NCBI GenBank assembly: GCA_013399875.1
Contig: VXAZ01004046.1
Span: 364,119-428,118 of the forward strand
Direction: 5' to 3'
Origin: Gymnorhina tibicen
Taxonomy: Eukaryota > Chordata > Aves > Passeriformes > Artamidae
Length of the DNA stretch: 64,000 nt
The notes under the pieces were generated by a model. That model ran no database searches, was not told the DNA's origin, and saw only the letters and a list, made by a program, of their open reading frames with translations. Position numbers and translations under genes: made by a program. Of this stretch, positions 23,220 to 38,400 are shown piece by piece; within the stretch, counting starts at the first letter, position 1; every line of letters begins with the position of its first letter.

Positions 23220-24560
23220 AATAATTTATTTTAAAATTTTTTTAGCAGCGGTAATTTCGCACTTCAAGCTGACGGGTGGATGTACTGAAGAGTGTGAAGA
23301 GGAGTACGTACCCATTCAGAAAACTCTCGAGAAACACCCCCGTCTCACTGTGATTCATCACAGATTACTACAAGCCAATTCGCTCGCAATCTTAACACGT
23401 GTATTGAACATTTAACACACGCTTTTCTACCGCGTCGTTTTAGAGCAAACAGAAATGAAACACTTCTGCCAACTAAAATATTATACCCACATTCTATTTA
23501 CAACCAAAGCTGTAGTTTCAAAGAACCAAAAGCAGAGTTTTATGCTCCATTGTAAAGTTTTAACTAACACAATTTTTACTCCTGCTCTTCACGAGTAAAA
23601 TTCTGTATTCTCTTCTTTTCCTAGAGTTGTTGCCAAGCTAAGGGGCCTGCAGGTTTCAGTACTGATTAGATATCAAACCTATTTCTGCTTTCTACAGTCT
23701 TCACAATACTCTGCTAACTGGTTGCAATCACGTATTTCTGCAGTCAGCCCTCCAGTCTCAACATAAACTCATGGCTGCAGATTTGAAAATATACTTTCTC
23801 TCAGTAGACTGGAGAATGGTTCATCTGTATTTAAAATCCTACCCCTTATACTACTTCTTCAAAAGACAAAGATGAAATATTAAGTAGCTCTGCCTCTGAG
23901 CTGCCAGCCTTATCCCTCTTCCACACTTTCACCTTCAAGATGACCTCTGTTCTCAAGAAAAAATACTTCTATAAGCAACCACGTATGCTAAAAATACTAC
24001 TTTTGTGGAAATCCGCTTGTATCTGTACAACTTAATTTTGAACAAATTTAAATTTAACACATTCAGGTCTGTTACTGTCTACCACCTTTTAAACTAGATG
24101 TTACCTATATAATTTTCAGAATCTTGAGGAAGATAGTTGCTTACATGTGATTTATTCTGCTAATGGCAAAGTTAGATTCTGATAGTTGGGGGTCTTTTTG
24201 TTTATTGCAGGAAGGTTGGTTGTTCTTTGATTGTGTTTTGGGGGGTTTTTTGCAGGGCATCTGTTAGATCATTTGTATTCACCTTCAAGCACATTAGCAA
24301 AAATATCTAACATCGGAGGTGGGAGCTTGTAAGAACAGATGTCACAAACCAGCCCTGCGTGTCCATTTCTGGAGCTCATGTTTTGCACTGCTTTCTGCCA
24401 GCAGAAGAAAGGATTATCAATACTCTGTAAACAAGCTCAGTTGTAAGAAACTGATCTGTAAGGCCTGCTAGGATCATTCTTACTGGTATTTAGCTTTTCC
24501 AGTAATTAAAGGATAGTTGGTTGTCATACAGGAATAGTTGGGGATTGGTTTGGTTTTGGT
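23220..24560. other. Intergenic, no gene seen
   Basis: AT-rich sequence between the CpG island and the CHP1 3' end. There is no homology that I recognise; short G/T-rich runs lie near 24,190-24,250 and 24,535-24,570. Confidence 0.55.
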
Positions 24561-26440
24561 TTTTGTTTCTACAGTGGAAGATTTATTTATGGATTGATAA
24601 ATACAATATCCAGTCTCACTGGGACAATAAGGCACAACTGTAGGTTACAACTATAGAGCCAGAAGAGAACAACACCTACTTCTAAGCAAATCACAAAGCC
24701 TACAAGCACTTTTTACTTTTCAATCCATTAGCATTGTTACATTCATATTTCACATGAGGTGGTTATAAATGTAGAATGTTTCTTTCTCACACAGAATAGA
24801 GGTTTTTAATTTCTATTTCTTTCTGGAACTGTGCTGCACTCTGCAAAACTATGAAGTACAACATTTTACTTTTGAATTCCTTAATTTAAAACAAATCAAA
24901 AACGCTTCAGAGACTTGCATGTTATCTTTCAACAAAAGTGATGATTAAAGGAACTGAGAAAAAAGGAAATGCACATTTGAGAGTAGTTTTGAGACTGGTA
25001 AGTATTTATAGAAACGTTAACACATGACAGAGAAGAAGTTATAACACCGATTCTTCAATAAAGAAGCTCCCAAGGTTTTTTGGTTTTATTGGAAGGATCT
25101 CCCAGATTGTGGAATGCTCCAGCTGAACTACACGAGATCATCTGTCAATCTAGCCACAGTAAATTGTTACTATTGAACCTTCAAGGATTCCGAATCTTGA
25201 ATTTAACAGCATTATAGTAATAGTGTTAATCATCTTACACTTGCAAAGAGATTTGTATAGAAACACGTTCTGAAATATCTGGGATAATATGAACTTTCCC
25301 AAACAGTATTCTTATGCCAGAGCTTTCTTAAATACAGCTACCACTCTCAACACAAATATAACAGACTGGGACTTTCATACTGGAAAATATAAATAATTAC
25401 TCATTATGCAGGCCACTATAATTGGGAAAAAAACCCCCATGAAATCAGTTTCATTATTTCATATTTCACGTTTCATGACACTGTTACCAGGGGGCAGTTA
25501 CGGAACTACAAATCCAGATTTTGGCATGACTGGTTTTCTTGCATTTGTATGCTGGTAAACAAACTTAAACTTTCAGAAGCAAAACCACCCTGATGAAGGG
25601 AGGGATCCTAGATGAAAACAATCTGGAGAGGACACTTTATGGTCCACTCGTTGTCAAGCCTGCAAGCTACGCAAAGGAAAGAAAGAAGTTTCTGCCTCTG
25701 CAACTCTAACAGTTCAAGTGACTTAGTGCAGAATTCCTATTCCTTTTAAGAACACCACAGCCTGTCCCCACCACAGATTCTACTATTGTCCCTGTGAATT
25801 CCACAAAGAACAAGATCTATTCACAATAATTTAAAGTACTCAAAGCTATCATCATGCATTTGTGCTAGTTGTACAATGAAGCCATAGAAATTGAGAAGTT
25901 CTCAAGTAAAAGGCAGATTTAGAAGCAGGGAAGAAACGAATCTACATATAAAGAGCCAAATAGGAAACGGGCAAAAAAAAAAAAAAAGGCAGCTGTAATG
26001 TGGCAAAAGTGAATCATAATCAATGCACCTAGTATTTGAGTAGATGCTTGTCTCCGAAATGTCCCAGAGGGCACTTCCATGGCATGTTCCCGTTTTCCCA
26101 TTCTCAGATTCAGAGCTCAGAAGAATCAGTTTGTAGATTAAACAGTAGTGTATAAGGAGAGACATTTTACTGAAACAGTAGTGCAGAAGGAGACAAGAGA
26201 AAGGGCAAAAAACCCGGGATGGACAACATTAAAAAAAGCTCCTTTTCCAAGTTGCATGGCAGCCATTTCCCTTTGTTCCTGTTGCACAGGGAATGTTCAC
26301 ATTGGTAGAACAAATCAGGGAGGGGTTGGAGATGTATTGTATATGCACCAGTAGCAATACTCTGGGGTATGGTGCTAAGGAGAAAATGAAGTTCTATTCA
26401 TTACATAGTTGGGAGTAGAAAGGAATAGGTTCTCCATCCA
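24560..26440 (-). other. CHP1: CHP1 3' untranslated region (extent inferred)
   Basis: Sequence downstream of the CHP1 TGA, AT-rich, with a 15-base A run near 25,974-25,988 (T on the transcript). The far border is set only by the candidate polyadenylation signals. Confidence 0.5.
24582..24587 (-). terminator. CHP1: Candidate CHP1 polyadenylation signal
   Basis: Minus-strand AATAAA (plus TTTATT), about 1.85 kb after the CHP1 stop. An alternative signal is at 25,090-25,085. Which one is used cannot be told from sequence alone. Confidence 0.4.
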
Positions 26441-26494
26441 TCAGTGAAGAAATCGAATGCTCATTTTCTGCTCTACATCCACCTTCTCCAAAAC
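26441..26494 (-). CDS. CHP1: CHP1 exon 7 (terminal coding exon)
   Basis: It encodes the last 17 residues, [11 protein letters not shown] then S-I-R-F-L-H, and TGA at 26,443-26,441. Acceptor ATTGCAG. Confidence 0.94.
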   Translation of the reverse strand, partial: VLEKVDVEQKMSIRFLH

Positions 26495-29400
26495 CTGCAA
26501 TAAAATTGAGAAACAGTTACTTAAGTTACTGTACATCTCTTCTACAAGGTCTCTTATTCTAATATTGAGGAAATGGGCAGGAACATGGGATGTCTTCAAT
26601 TCAGCATGCCAGTCCTTCATCTAGATAGAGACTGCTGTTTCTCATTGTGGGCTAAAGTCCTTCCAAGGAAAGGAACTTCAGCCATCAAAGCCGCAAGGCT
26701 GTCAATCAAAATGTAACTAATGTGGTTTCAGTCTGCCAACAGCACAGAAAGGCCTGGATTTCCAAAACTAGATTGTGTGGTAATGCCCAGCCAGGACACA
26801 CAAGGGAGAACAGAATAGAGAAAGGGACATGAGCAGTCATTGAAGAGCAAAAATCAAGACCAGATCACCACTAATGTAGATCACTGTAAAACTGGCGTGG
26901 CAAGTTCATTCACTAAATTGCTATTACCACTGAGACATGAAGACATTACTCTGCTCCAGGCTGTTTCAGGCAGTAGACTTCACTGCTCCAAGATGACAGT
27001 AATTTACATTTGAAGAGATCTCTGGAAGTCTTCTAGTCCAACCCCTCAATTCTTACTTAAAGCAGGACCTGCTAAATCAGGTTACTCAGGGCCTTGTCCT
27101 GGTTAAGCTTTAAATATCTCTAAGGAAGGAATTTCTACATCTTTCAGAAGCTATGACCATCCTCTTAGTAAAAAGTTTTCATTAAAGCAAATCATAGTTT
27201 CCCATGCTGCAACTTGTTTCTGTTGTCTTTTTGTTATCTCCCAGGTAAGTCTAGTTGCTCTTGGCAATAGCATCCCATTAGGTAGTTGAAATTGTTCTGC
27301 TACAGGACAGCTTTCTCCACTGACTATCAAATGGCTCCCTACTACTACCTATTTCTGACTATCAAAACATGTAATTCAAAGTATCAGAGCTAGGAACTTG
27401 AATAGCAGTATTAGTTGTGTTGCTAGCAGATGAAATCTACAAGTGAAAACTGATCAGTTCTATTACAGCAGAAGATTTCATCTGTTCTAACTGTGCTAGT
27501 CAGGCTTCCTTCTTGTGTAGAAAGAAGCAGTTGCAAAACAAAAAGTGAAAATTCTTTAATATATTCAGGGCTGTAGCTTTATGTAAGAGTATAAAGAAAC
27601 GTGGACTAATTATTAGCACCCTGACAGTATTAAAAAAACCACAAAACATGACTAATAAAGGGAAGAAAAAGCTAGCAGAAGGCTTTGCCCAAATGCAGGC
27701 ACAACTATTTCAGTGACTTCCTCTCTGTTTTCATTTGCATTTGTCTGAATGACTTGCTCACTACTGAGCAGTTTCATTTAGACATTAAAAACATAGTTTA
27801 CAAACCTTTACAAATTCTGCAAAGGAGATGGCACTATCTCCATCTTGATCAGCTTCCTGGATTGTCCTGTCAGCAATGCTGCCCAGCTGTTCATCAGAAA
27901 TATTTACACCAACCATCATCCGTAATACCTGTAGCATACAACATAACCATCACTGACATAGGAACAGAAGTATTCTTAGTGCTTTCTTCTTATGCGTACT
28001 GTCAAAATAATACCACACAAGATTTTCATTGAAGTAATTTCTAGACAGAAATTGCTTCTGTTGTGCTTTGTACATGCAGTCTTTCAGGAAATACACGTAT
28101 CTTTTGCAGCCACCATTGACAAAGAATCCTGCTTTTTCACTAGGCAGCAGGAAGAGGCAGAAGCAAGAGAAAACTTTTGGAACTAGGAATGAGTCATTTT
28201 GTCCAGTACTTCTACTTTTTTCCCCAGAAAACATACCAGCATTTGATTGAATATCTGCTGTTTGAGATGCTTGCCTACAGGAATCTTGAAAGTACATGGT
28301 CCAGTGATAACTGCCCTTACCCTCCAAAGTCAGTAAAGCATTTTCTGAGCAGACAGAAGAGGGCAGTTCCAGTCAAAAGCAAACCTTTTTCTAACATCAG
28401 GAACCACAAATTGCCATGTGTACTTCCCAGGATTAGTAGCATGTAATTACTCCTAGCACAAGCCTAGTTTTCAAACATACGCAGCACTGATGAACTTTGA
28501 TTACCTTTGTTGCAATTTCAAGAAGTTTTATTCCATTGAGAGGATGCACAGAGGGTCAGGCAAACAACCTAATCCACCTCAGTGACTGTCCTTCTGAAAT
28601 CCTTTTAGAAGCACCTTAGAAAGTTATAGAAGGTAGTTCTTAAGGTGCTTAGTGTATTTGTTGAGTATTTAGGTGTCACTTCCAACAGGATCTGCCTAGT
28701 CTACCAAATAAGAATAAAGTCCCATACCATATCTAAAGCTTTAAGGCAGAGGTAAGCAAAGCCACCACATTACTCCAGCAGTTCTTTTGAGAAAACTGTT
28801 GCAACTCCCCTCGTCTAAGTGGGTATGAAGTCACAGAGAACATCATGATTGAGTCATTCAAAGCAGCCCTGTACTATTTACCTGGAGAAGCTCATCCCTG
28901 GAAATCTTGTCATCTTTATCTAGATCGTATAATCGAAAAGCAACTACAGGGAAGAAAGAAAGCAGTTGAATTCAAGTGCCATTATTTTTCTTCATAACAA
29001 TAGATTTATCTAAAAGAAAATGAACAAAACTGAGTACTTGTAAATTATTTTAAGAGAATTAGCTTAGAATTTTAATTCACCATAAAACTCATGCTCAGTC
29101 CCATAAAGTGTTATTACCACACACAGGAATAGCATTATTGCCAATAATGGAAAAATTTTATGTTCACGAGCACTCTGCTTGCAGGATATTTCCTCAAAAC
29201 CCCAAGTCATGGAAAAATAATTATCGCTAAGATACATTCAGTCCTTTAATTTCAGAGCCAACCATTTTTACATTACCATTCATTCTCTTTGACTATACTC
29301 TGGATGAGATATGACAGAAATTTTAAGTGCTCTGAGGACTGTTGCCAACTCTGATTAGCAAGAAAGAGCATTCTGCTCATATACTGTAGGCAGACATCCA

Positions 29401-32400
29401 AGTACTTAAGAAAGTACTCAGTTGAAGGTGGGGAAAAAAACACTATATTATATGGAAGAACTGGAGAAATAAGCAGAAAAGCTCATTCATGTATAGGATG
29501 TGGCTTCTAAATCTGAAATAATTTTGAATACAAACCATTTTGAAACCATTATGAGGCATTTTGCAAAGTATATATATTACTCAAGAGTCAATCAATTCCA
29601 CCAAATTCTAATATAACAATGGCTCAATTGTTGACATTCTGAACAGATAAGCTTCCAAGTAAATTAAAAAAAAATCAGGCATTAGAAGATATCATTCCAC
29701 AGGAAGTAACTGTGCAGAAGATCCCAAACCCCCTTCCTCCCTTCCTAAAGGGGAAAAAAAAAAACCCAACCCAACCAAAAAGAAGAAGGAGAAATAACTG
29801 ATTCTATAGGAAGGTTCACATTTCTTACAGTGGAGCTTGTTACTTCTGCTGTTCAGTGGTTCCGGTCCGTTCTGGTCTTTGCTCTTTTCATTATCTTCTA
29901 TGGGTCGGAAGTGGGCTAGTGTCCTCATGAATCCACGGAAATTCACCTGGTCCTCTCTGCGTAAGCATTTCAGCAGGTCAGTTTTTAGCATACCTTATAC
30001 AGGCTCTTCATTTCAGTAAAGAAGACACTATTAATATCTGAAGCATCAAGACCATGTGAACTCTTCCATTCCCACCTCCCCAGGGTTTGGCTGCCTATGC
30101 TGTTGCAAGCTGGGATTGTGCTGTTATGAAGTATGATGTGTAAAAAAAGAAGCTGTGAGAAGTTTTACTGAGGTCTCCCCTTACCTTACCTGCAAAGGGT
30201 TTAAGCTGAAGCCCTCACCCTTAGCAGTTGCCTGAGCTATGCTGCTGCTACGCCTGAATGCAGCAATGTATCTTGCAGATCTGGACCCTGCTTCCCTGGA
30301 TTGACTCGATACTATTTTCACCACTGTCAAGCACTGGACTGTTGGTTAACCTGACAACAGCCACTGGACCTGCTCTGCTTTTTGTGTTCAGGTGCATGCC
30401 CTTCTTCAGCAAGTACATCACCCCTTCCAGCTTTGCTGTCACCCTTGGCTCCTGCCTGTGGGGCTGTCATTGCTCACCACTCTCTGACAAAGAATTCTCT
30501 TTTTTAGTTTCTGTGGGAACCAGCCATGTGTATACTTCCCAGGATACCTGCTTTCTATTCAGTAAACCCTGCCTGGTTTTAGCTGATATTATGACTTGAT
30601 TAGACAATTCCATCTCCATCAATCAGTAATGACAACTGTGTTCAAGAGGACAAGCAGATTCCATAGAACAATCCAGAGAAGTATAATGAAGAGAGACAGT
30701 ACTGCAAATTTGATCATCTCTTTGGATTTGTGCTGTAAGTGTCTTAATCTATGTCTTAAATGTAATGAAAACCTAAAATCAACCAACCAAAAAAACCAGT
30801 CTAATAACAATGGTACACTTACTATATCAGATACAATAAGACCAGATTAGTTAATTGTAATGCTACTTTATACAGAATAGCGTTGATGCAAGTTTGCTTT
30901 AAGAACCAAAGTCCATACACAGCCTGGAATTTCCTCAAAAGTGTTCAGCAGTTTAGGAAGAAGAGTGGAAAACTGTGACAGAAGCCTGAGTCTGTCAATA
31001 AATAAAGCACAAGAAAGTGTTGTAAGGAATTTCTCTTTAGAGAATTAAAATATGCTGAGGAAGCAATGTACCCACACACATTGCATGGCAAGTTTGAGGT
31101 GTTCAGTTATTAGTAAATTCAAATTCTGTGCCTTAATTATCAGCACTTCACTCCTATGAAAACTTCTGATGAACTACAAATTTTGTGCCTGCTCACAAAT
31201 TCAGTTTGTTGCAACTCACCCTTCTGGAAAGAAGGCATTGATAATTCTGTCTCCGAGTGGATTGATGGCAAGCTCTGGAATCCGCTGGAAGTCTTCACGA
31301 CTAAGTAAAGCAAGAACACAAGAAGTGAGCATAAAGTTGAAGTCAGAGAAGAAGCTGCTTAAGAAGAATTCACAGTAAAACATCCATGGAATTCTATTTC
31401 TGCAGCAAGACACTTGGTGATTTTGAAAATGCAACTTTTAAAAACATTTTTTCTTTATGACTTATGGCACAAAATAAAGCAAAAGACAAAGCCAAACCTA
31501 TATTCCATTACAAACTAGCAGAGCTCATTTATCATGTTAACAACATTTCTCAGACACTAACATCATTTGTGCTAGAAACCTTACTGTAATGATGCCAACT
31601 AGTTTGTAATGTAAGGCAAGGAAAGGTTCTGAAGTTGCTTTGGAAGAAATTATGGCTCCCAGCTGAAAATATTGATTGGGGTTTTTAATAATTATTTTGG
31701 TACTTAATCATATGAGTTATCATGACTTTTCCAGACTGCCTTATTTGAGATTCTGGAAGAATACCATACTTCTCCAAGCGTACTATAGGTCATTAGCATG
31801 TTACAATAGAATTTTTTGGGGTTTTTATGCAACAAACCTGTATCTTGTAATAAATGCCAAATTTCAGGTTATTTTAGCTTCAACCAAACAGTACTCCTCA
31901 TTTAAAGTGGTAAATTTACACTTTTACAGGCACCTGTACACCAGATATAACTTCACCAGTACAGGCAAATACTCAGTGCTCTTGCCAGCCATTCTCTTTT
32001 CTGCTCATGATTATATGTACACAGCACAATATAAACATAGCTATGCTTACACTGTTATTCTTCTGGTCTGAAAGACATCATGAGTTGTACTGCATACACT
32101 TTTTAGAACAGTAGGGCATGAACAGTCTTCATTCTCCTGTTAGAATTGCACTAATATTTTCTCTTTTCTTTCAGCCTAACAGACTGTCAGTGACAGGAAA
32201 GTGGATAATCTTGGTGTGACCAAGGCAGACACACCAAATGTGTCTTAGTGAGCAGGTTTGGTTGGTTTGTTTTTCCCTACAACAGAACACAGCAACTTAT
32301 CAGTTAGTACAAGATGTACTTCACAATCATTTAGCTTTTAAATTGCAAACAGCAAGGGGGTTAAGCTGTAAAAACCCCCCAGCCTATCCTGTCTGGATGC

Positions 32401-35400
32401 ATAACTTGACATTTCCTGCCCAATCTCCAGAAATACTGGCAGTTCCCTTCAAGTCAAATGCAGTCTGGTTTTGAAGTTGGGGTCAAAGTCTCAAACTTGG
32501 TTACTGACTGTTTGCTACTTTTCAAAACTATGCTCACTAACTAAACTGGCAACAAGGTCTGATTCATGACATCATTAAACCAAAAACCTGGCTTACTAAA
32601 GTAAACACAAACAAATTTTGAGATTATTTAAATACACAAACCTTTCATAATGCTGTGATATTAAAGACAGGGTAAAAAAGAAATTGGCTGACCTTATCAC
32701 CAGTCTCGCTTGGGAAAGGCAGAGAAGCAAGACATTCTAGTTTTAAATGTATTCTAAAGCACTTCTTTCACCCAGTCACCACGACAGCACTGTTAAGACT
32801 CCCAATTACAGTGCATCTGTTAGAACATGGTTAAACTGTTTGACCTTCTAACAGAGCAACCTGACCGTATTTTTAAGTTATCCCAGCAAACTTCTGCTCT
32901 GACCAGGTCCGTGTTATTTTTAATAGGCAAAGTTAACATCTGTTCAGCACGATCAACTTGTTACCAGACCCCTCAGGACTGCTGCATTTTAAGCTATAGC
33001 TGAAGGGCAAAGTATGCATTAGTGATATAAGCAGGAGATGCAGTGATGTGGAAAGCCTATGTCCTAATAACAATATTTTAACAATAGAACTTCAGTGTCA
33101 ATGCTAACTTTATAACCTAAAAGCAGCAGCTGCCCTGTCTTCCATGTAGAGCAAAATCCTAATGCTCCAGAATTTTTTACTTGCATATCATGACTTTTGA
33201 CTATTCAGCCTCAGTACACACTTGGCATTTCAGCCTCCAGTGATTCTGCTTTCTAACAGGACATTAACAATTAACCACAAATAACTCGCCAGGTTTCAAA
33301 TCTATTTGTCCTGTCATTATCAGGATTGCAGTAGAGCACTTTTGCTTATTAAGAGCACATTACTGAGTGAGCGTTATAACTGAAATAGCTGCAACAGCCA
33401 TAAAAGCTAATGAATGTGTGAGGTAAGTTATTCTCCACTTTATAAACCTAAGCTTTCCTGCAGTCATTAGGGACCAACTTCACCCGGCTGAAGCTGGAGC
33501 TTACACAAAATTTAATACCCTCTACTTCTTATGTGTTCATGGACAAAAAGGCTCTTCTAAGGTATCTTTCCATGAACCTGGCTCTTATGAAATCTTTGCT
33601 TAAATGCAACATGCAAAGCAACCTTAAACTGCATGTGAACATTATGCAGGCCAACCATTTAATACATATGCCAGTGTATTCTTAATTGCATGTACTTTAC
33701 AGCGAAGAATTTGTATATTCTAAAGCAAGGAAAGTATTCCTAAGCATGAGTATTCCCTCCAAGGCACAGAGCAGATCCCTACTGTAAAGGTGGTTCTGCC
33801 TTATCTCAAAGGCTGCAAGAAGCCTACAAGACCCTTTTTCTCCTTCCATTTCTGGTTGTTGATTCTTCTGTTACTTCTATATGGTAGCAAACCACTGTTC
33901 CCTCACCAGGGATGAGGAGGGGTATCTAGAGCTGAGGGAAAGTAAAATAATGGAAAGGAAAAAAACCCCACATATATGCACATCAAAAGTGATAGAGGAA
34001 AGGAAAGATGTCCAGAGGATATAGGTAACAAGAAATTACTTGAAGAAGGGAAATAATTAAAAGCAGTAAGGTATATCATGCAAATTGGTCAAAAAGATTT
34101 AAAAGGTTACTACTGAAGAGGTTCCATTGCTCCCTTCCATTGCTAACATCAGCTTTGTCATTCACCTAACCTTTTGGTGGTCTAATGTATCCCCCATAAA
34201 AAACTCCCTACCTTCCTCCTCTCCAATTATCTTTCTGTTGAATTCGCAACTTGAGGCAGTTCAAAAACTTCAAAAAAATCTAAGAGCACCACAGCTGACA
34301 ATGAGGTGCTGGAAGCCTGGAGAAGTTATGGGGAAAGAATACTAATATCCCCCTCTTTCGAGACTGCATCAGCCATCTCATCTAACTCCATCCTTACACA
34401 TGCTCTATCCAAATGTTAAAAGTTGCTTAACTATCAGAGCACTAATTGGTTCATAAACAGAAGGCCAAGAAGTACGCAAAAAGGTGATAATTAGATGAGC
34501 AATAAGGAAGGAAAGAAAAAAGGCAGCATGCATGAAGTGTGGTTGAAGATGAAAATATAGACTATTCTTGTACCCTGTCTTTTCCAATCCAAACCCATAT
34601 CCTTCCTGTCTTTTCTATTTTAGAAAAAGCTAAAAATGCTTTGCATTTTCTTGAGCAAAAGTAAAGAATTCCACATTCAGAGAGCTAGCTTTTATGTTTT
34701 ACAATCTTGCAGTATCAGTTTGAACTAATAAGAACAAGCCTGACACCCTTCCAGACCCAGATGGTTGAGTCAGCTGACAAAGACTGACAGATGGCCTGGC
34801 TGGCTCATGTTACCCTTCTCTCGGGATCAGAAGCTTTCTGAAGTTCTCCAGCAGACACGTGTGTGAACAGCTTTCATAAGCATGAGACATGCATAAACAG
34901 CTCAGAGAGTCTATTCTCTGTAGGTACCAGCTTTCAGAATATTTGTCCTTCCTTCCTTCTTCCACACTTACCAGGCTATACCCATTACTGTATAGTAAAA
35001 ACTACTTCTCAAGTGCTTCACCTGTCTTTTCCCCAGTGCACAAGAAACTATGTTAAGTGGGAGGTTCCACACAAAACTTACATAGTTTAGGTAAGTATCT
35101 CCCTTTATAGCTCTATACATGTCTGTCTAGAGCTACTTACTAGTAGATAAACTTTGGAACAAAGGTATTCTTGTGTGGTGTACACTACATTACCAGCCCA
35201 ACAAGGAGACTCACTAAGCAATCCCATACTTATCTGTTCATGCTATACTATTTCCTCATATTGGAAATCAGCATGTAAGTAAGGAAACATGCACACTGGT
35301 TTCCTCCTGAGCTATAGTTAGGATGTAGACAGAACAAGTATGTTCCACATTTCATAATTTAGATGTAGCTATGGACATCCAAGGGTATCAATCTTTTGTT

Positions 35401-38400
35401 TTGGCAACTTAGCATGTTGCAATATTGAAATCAAATGTGACAAAAGAATTTTCAAGAACAGTTTTGTCCTGTCTTTTCCAACATCGTTTTGTTCAGATGG
35501 TGGAAGTCTGAGGGAATTTAATAATTTTGTTTAGAAAAAGTGAAGCTAAGGAAAAATATAAGATTTTTCTACACTTTTAAAGAAAGGTGAAGGTAAACCT
35601 GACATTTTTACCTTTATAGGTAAAAACGGCTGTAGTCACTTAGGGAATAAATATGAGAGGGAAAAAAGGAAGCAAAAACCAAAAACTTTTTGAAGACCAA
35701 GTTTTGTCTTTATCAATAACCACCTCTAATTTCATTTATGTAACTCTTTAAAAACAAAGTGCCTTGAAATTGCACATAGGTACACTGGACAGAAACATCT
35801 GGCTATAAAAGATTTCTGCTTTTGATTATAGTTCCATAACTACCAGGATTAATCATCATCTACCAGATATTCTGTACAAAGTGCTCTTTACTTTGCCTTC
35901 CTTCAGAAGGGTGGTACCCATTTAAAGATTTATTTCATGCCGTAAAGAACTGCCTAACACTTCTTTTCCTAATCATGGTCACATGAGTGACTTTGTCATG
36001 TTTGATTTGTAAGTCAAAGGTGTAAGTCATCCTTACGGAAACAATAATTCTTGCTCACAGGAAACAGATGGAAGATATAACCTCTAAACTACTTCGGTGG
36101 TAGTAAGCAAGTCATAACTTCTTCTTACTTGTCTTAAAGCAGCAAGTTCTCTTTGAGCTGTAGCTCAGAAACCGGTATCTGTGACCTTCCAAGCTGTAGT
36201 TCTTGCTCTCTCCTCATTCTTTATTTTTCGGGAATTAGTTTTCTTTTACTGAAGCTTAATAGTTTCTGCATTTTGTGGGTACCAGAACAAGTTTAAAAAA
36301 TTGAATGCCACTCTTAAGTCAGACATGTTTGAGAGTAGGCTATGCTTAGGGGCCAAGACTGCAAGTTAAGGGATCATAATAAGCACAGTTGCTGGGATTT
36401 TCCAAACAACCTCCACTTCCTTTCCTAAGTACCACATGATTATCAACAATGGAAGTCTAACTCCTCCTGATGCATAATACTGTGAAACTGAGCATTGTGC
36501 AACAGACATTCATAGCGTATTTAATCAATTACTCCTCTTACATAAACTGAGTACAATCACTTTGAAGTTTATGCAAACCTTATGGAATCAGTAAGCGAAT
36601 TTAGTGTTGGAGGAGAACACGGAAGAGTTGAGGAAGAACGCGTCCTAGGTTGAAATTGTGCTAGACTCATCTGGTAGCCATCGCCTTTATTCATCAATGA
36701 ATATTAAACTCACATGTAAAGTTTGAAAAGGCTGTTAATGTTCTTTTCCAAATAATTTTAAACATAAGGCATATTAACCTTATCCACAATCTCATCAGTT
36801 GATCTCTACATCAGAATTGCCAATGTTACAATTTATATAATACACTGGCTTTAGTGTCCGAGTGGGCTTTTGGAAGATCCTGCATATTCCATCCCAATTT
36901 TTTACACACACAATCCATTTAGTCATCCCTTCAGCTATGCAAGTCTAGAAATCAGTACAGCCACAGTCCAAATCACTGGACTCAATCAGCTTAAAAACCT
37001 ACACAAGCCAAAAGGGGAGGGAGGGTATTTTTAACCCAAAATAATCACTCTGTAGTTCTGTTTACCATACAATTCCATATCCAATTACTTAAATGCTGAG
37101 AAGTCAGCAATTTGTGGCACCAGAAGGAACTGCGCATTTCCTTCAGGAAAGGAAATTGCAGTAAGTCAAAAGTACTGCCAAAGACCACGTATCTTACAAC
37201 TTGCCACTTTGATCTTTTAAGAGGTGATTCCATCATTACAGTTAGATTGGTTTATAGGTAGGCCTATAGCTTTTCTGAGTTTATAGTGCATCCTACAGTC
37301 ATATTTTACAAGATCACATACAAAACCTCAGGTGATGCCTGAATCACTGAATTTGACTGGGATAGAGCTGCTATGAAAGAAATTAACTCCGTAAGAGCCA
37401 GATCTTATATTGTGCTACAACAAGGTCTCTTTCCCCTTCCTACTCTCTCCTGCATTCTTCTCCAGCTTTCCTGTGCACTGTGGCTATATGGTCAATGGGA
37501 AGCTAAATCCCTAAGAGTAGGGAAGGCTACAGAACAACAGCAGGAGGCAGAGATATACTTTAACAGGCCATCATCTCACCACAGTTTACCTTTTGGTTGA
37601 GAATACTCTTTCGAGCAGACTTGGCCCATCAAAATGAAAAATATTTTGCAGATAAAGTTAAAACTCATCTTTATTTAATTGACTAAGCTGTAAGAAACCA
37701 GTTCACTTCTGTAGTTTTCGAATTATAGACGAAACAAACACTAAAGATCTTAGAATATCCTGCACTACCACTTTAAAGAACAGAATGTTTGTTTAGTCAC
37801 AGTGACTTGGTTCCAGCTCTTTTTTTTATTTTTGAGCATATTAATAGATATGGGTGTTCAACAAGAGGTGCAAAGTTAAGTATAGTAAATAGATTGCAGA
37901 TCCAAGTAGTGTTAAAAGACACTGGATATCAGAAACAAGTAAGTATAGATCTTTTTTCTTATGAAAGCCAGGAGAAAGATGACACAGCAGAACCATTCTT
38001 GTAGTAAATATTAGAAACAACATGTAAAGAAAGGTAAGAAATAACAATCTGAAAATATTGTTTCACAATTCTGAACATTTTTATAAGACTTTGAATACCA
38101 AATCTGATCTTTCTCATATTAACTGCTACAAACCTTCAACACTACAGTAAAGATAGCTGGTACTTAGAGCACCTCAGTTCAGCAATTAAACCTTTCATGT
38201 AGACAGTAGTTATGAAAGAACTTGTTACAACAGCCTCAATGATTTACCAGTGAGAAAAACATGCAGACATCCTGCAACAGCAAGCCACCAATACAGATGT
38301 GCCAATGCAAGTACAGCTGAATTACCCACCTAAGAGTGCCATTTTCTCCTTTGTCCAGGCTGGTGAAGCGACTGTACAAGCGGGTGATTTGACTGTGGGA

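Noticed and set aside
22250..23224. Open frames up to 260 codons in the CpG island
   Set aside because: Low-complexity R/P/A/G-rich text in all frames, no family match; explained by base composition.
25974..25988. A-run as sign of a processed pseudogene
   Set aside because: No coding remnant or target duplication on either side; it lies in the CHP1 3' untranslated region.
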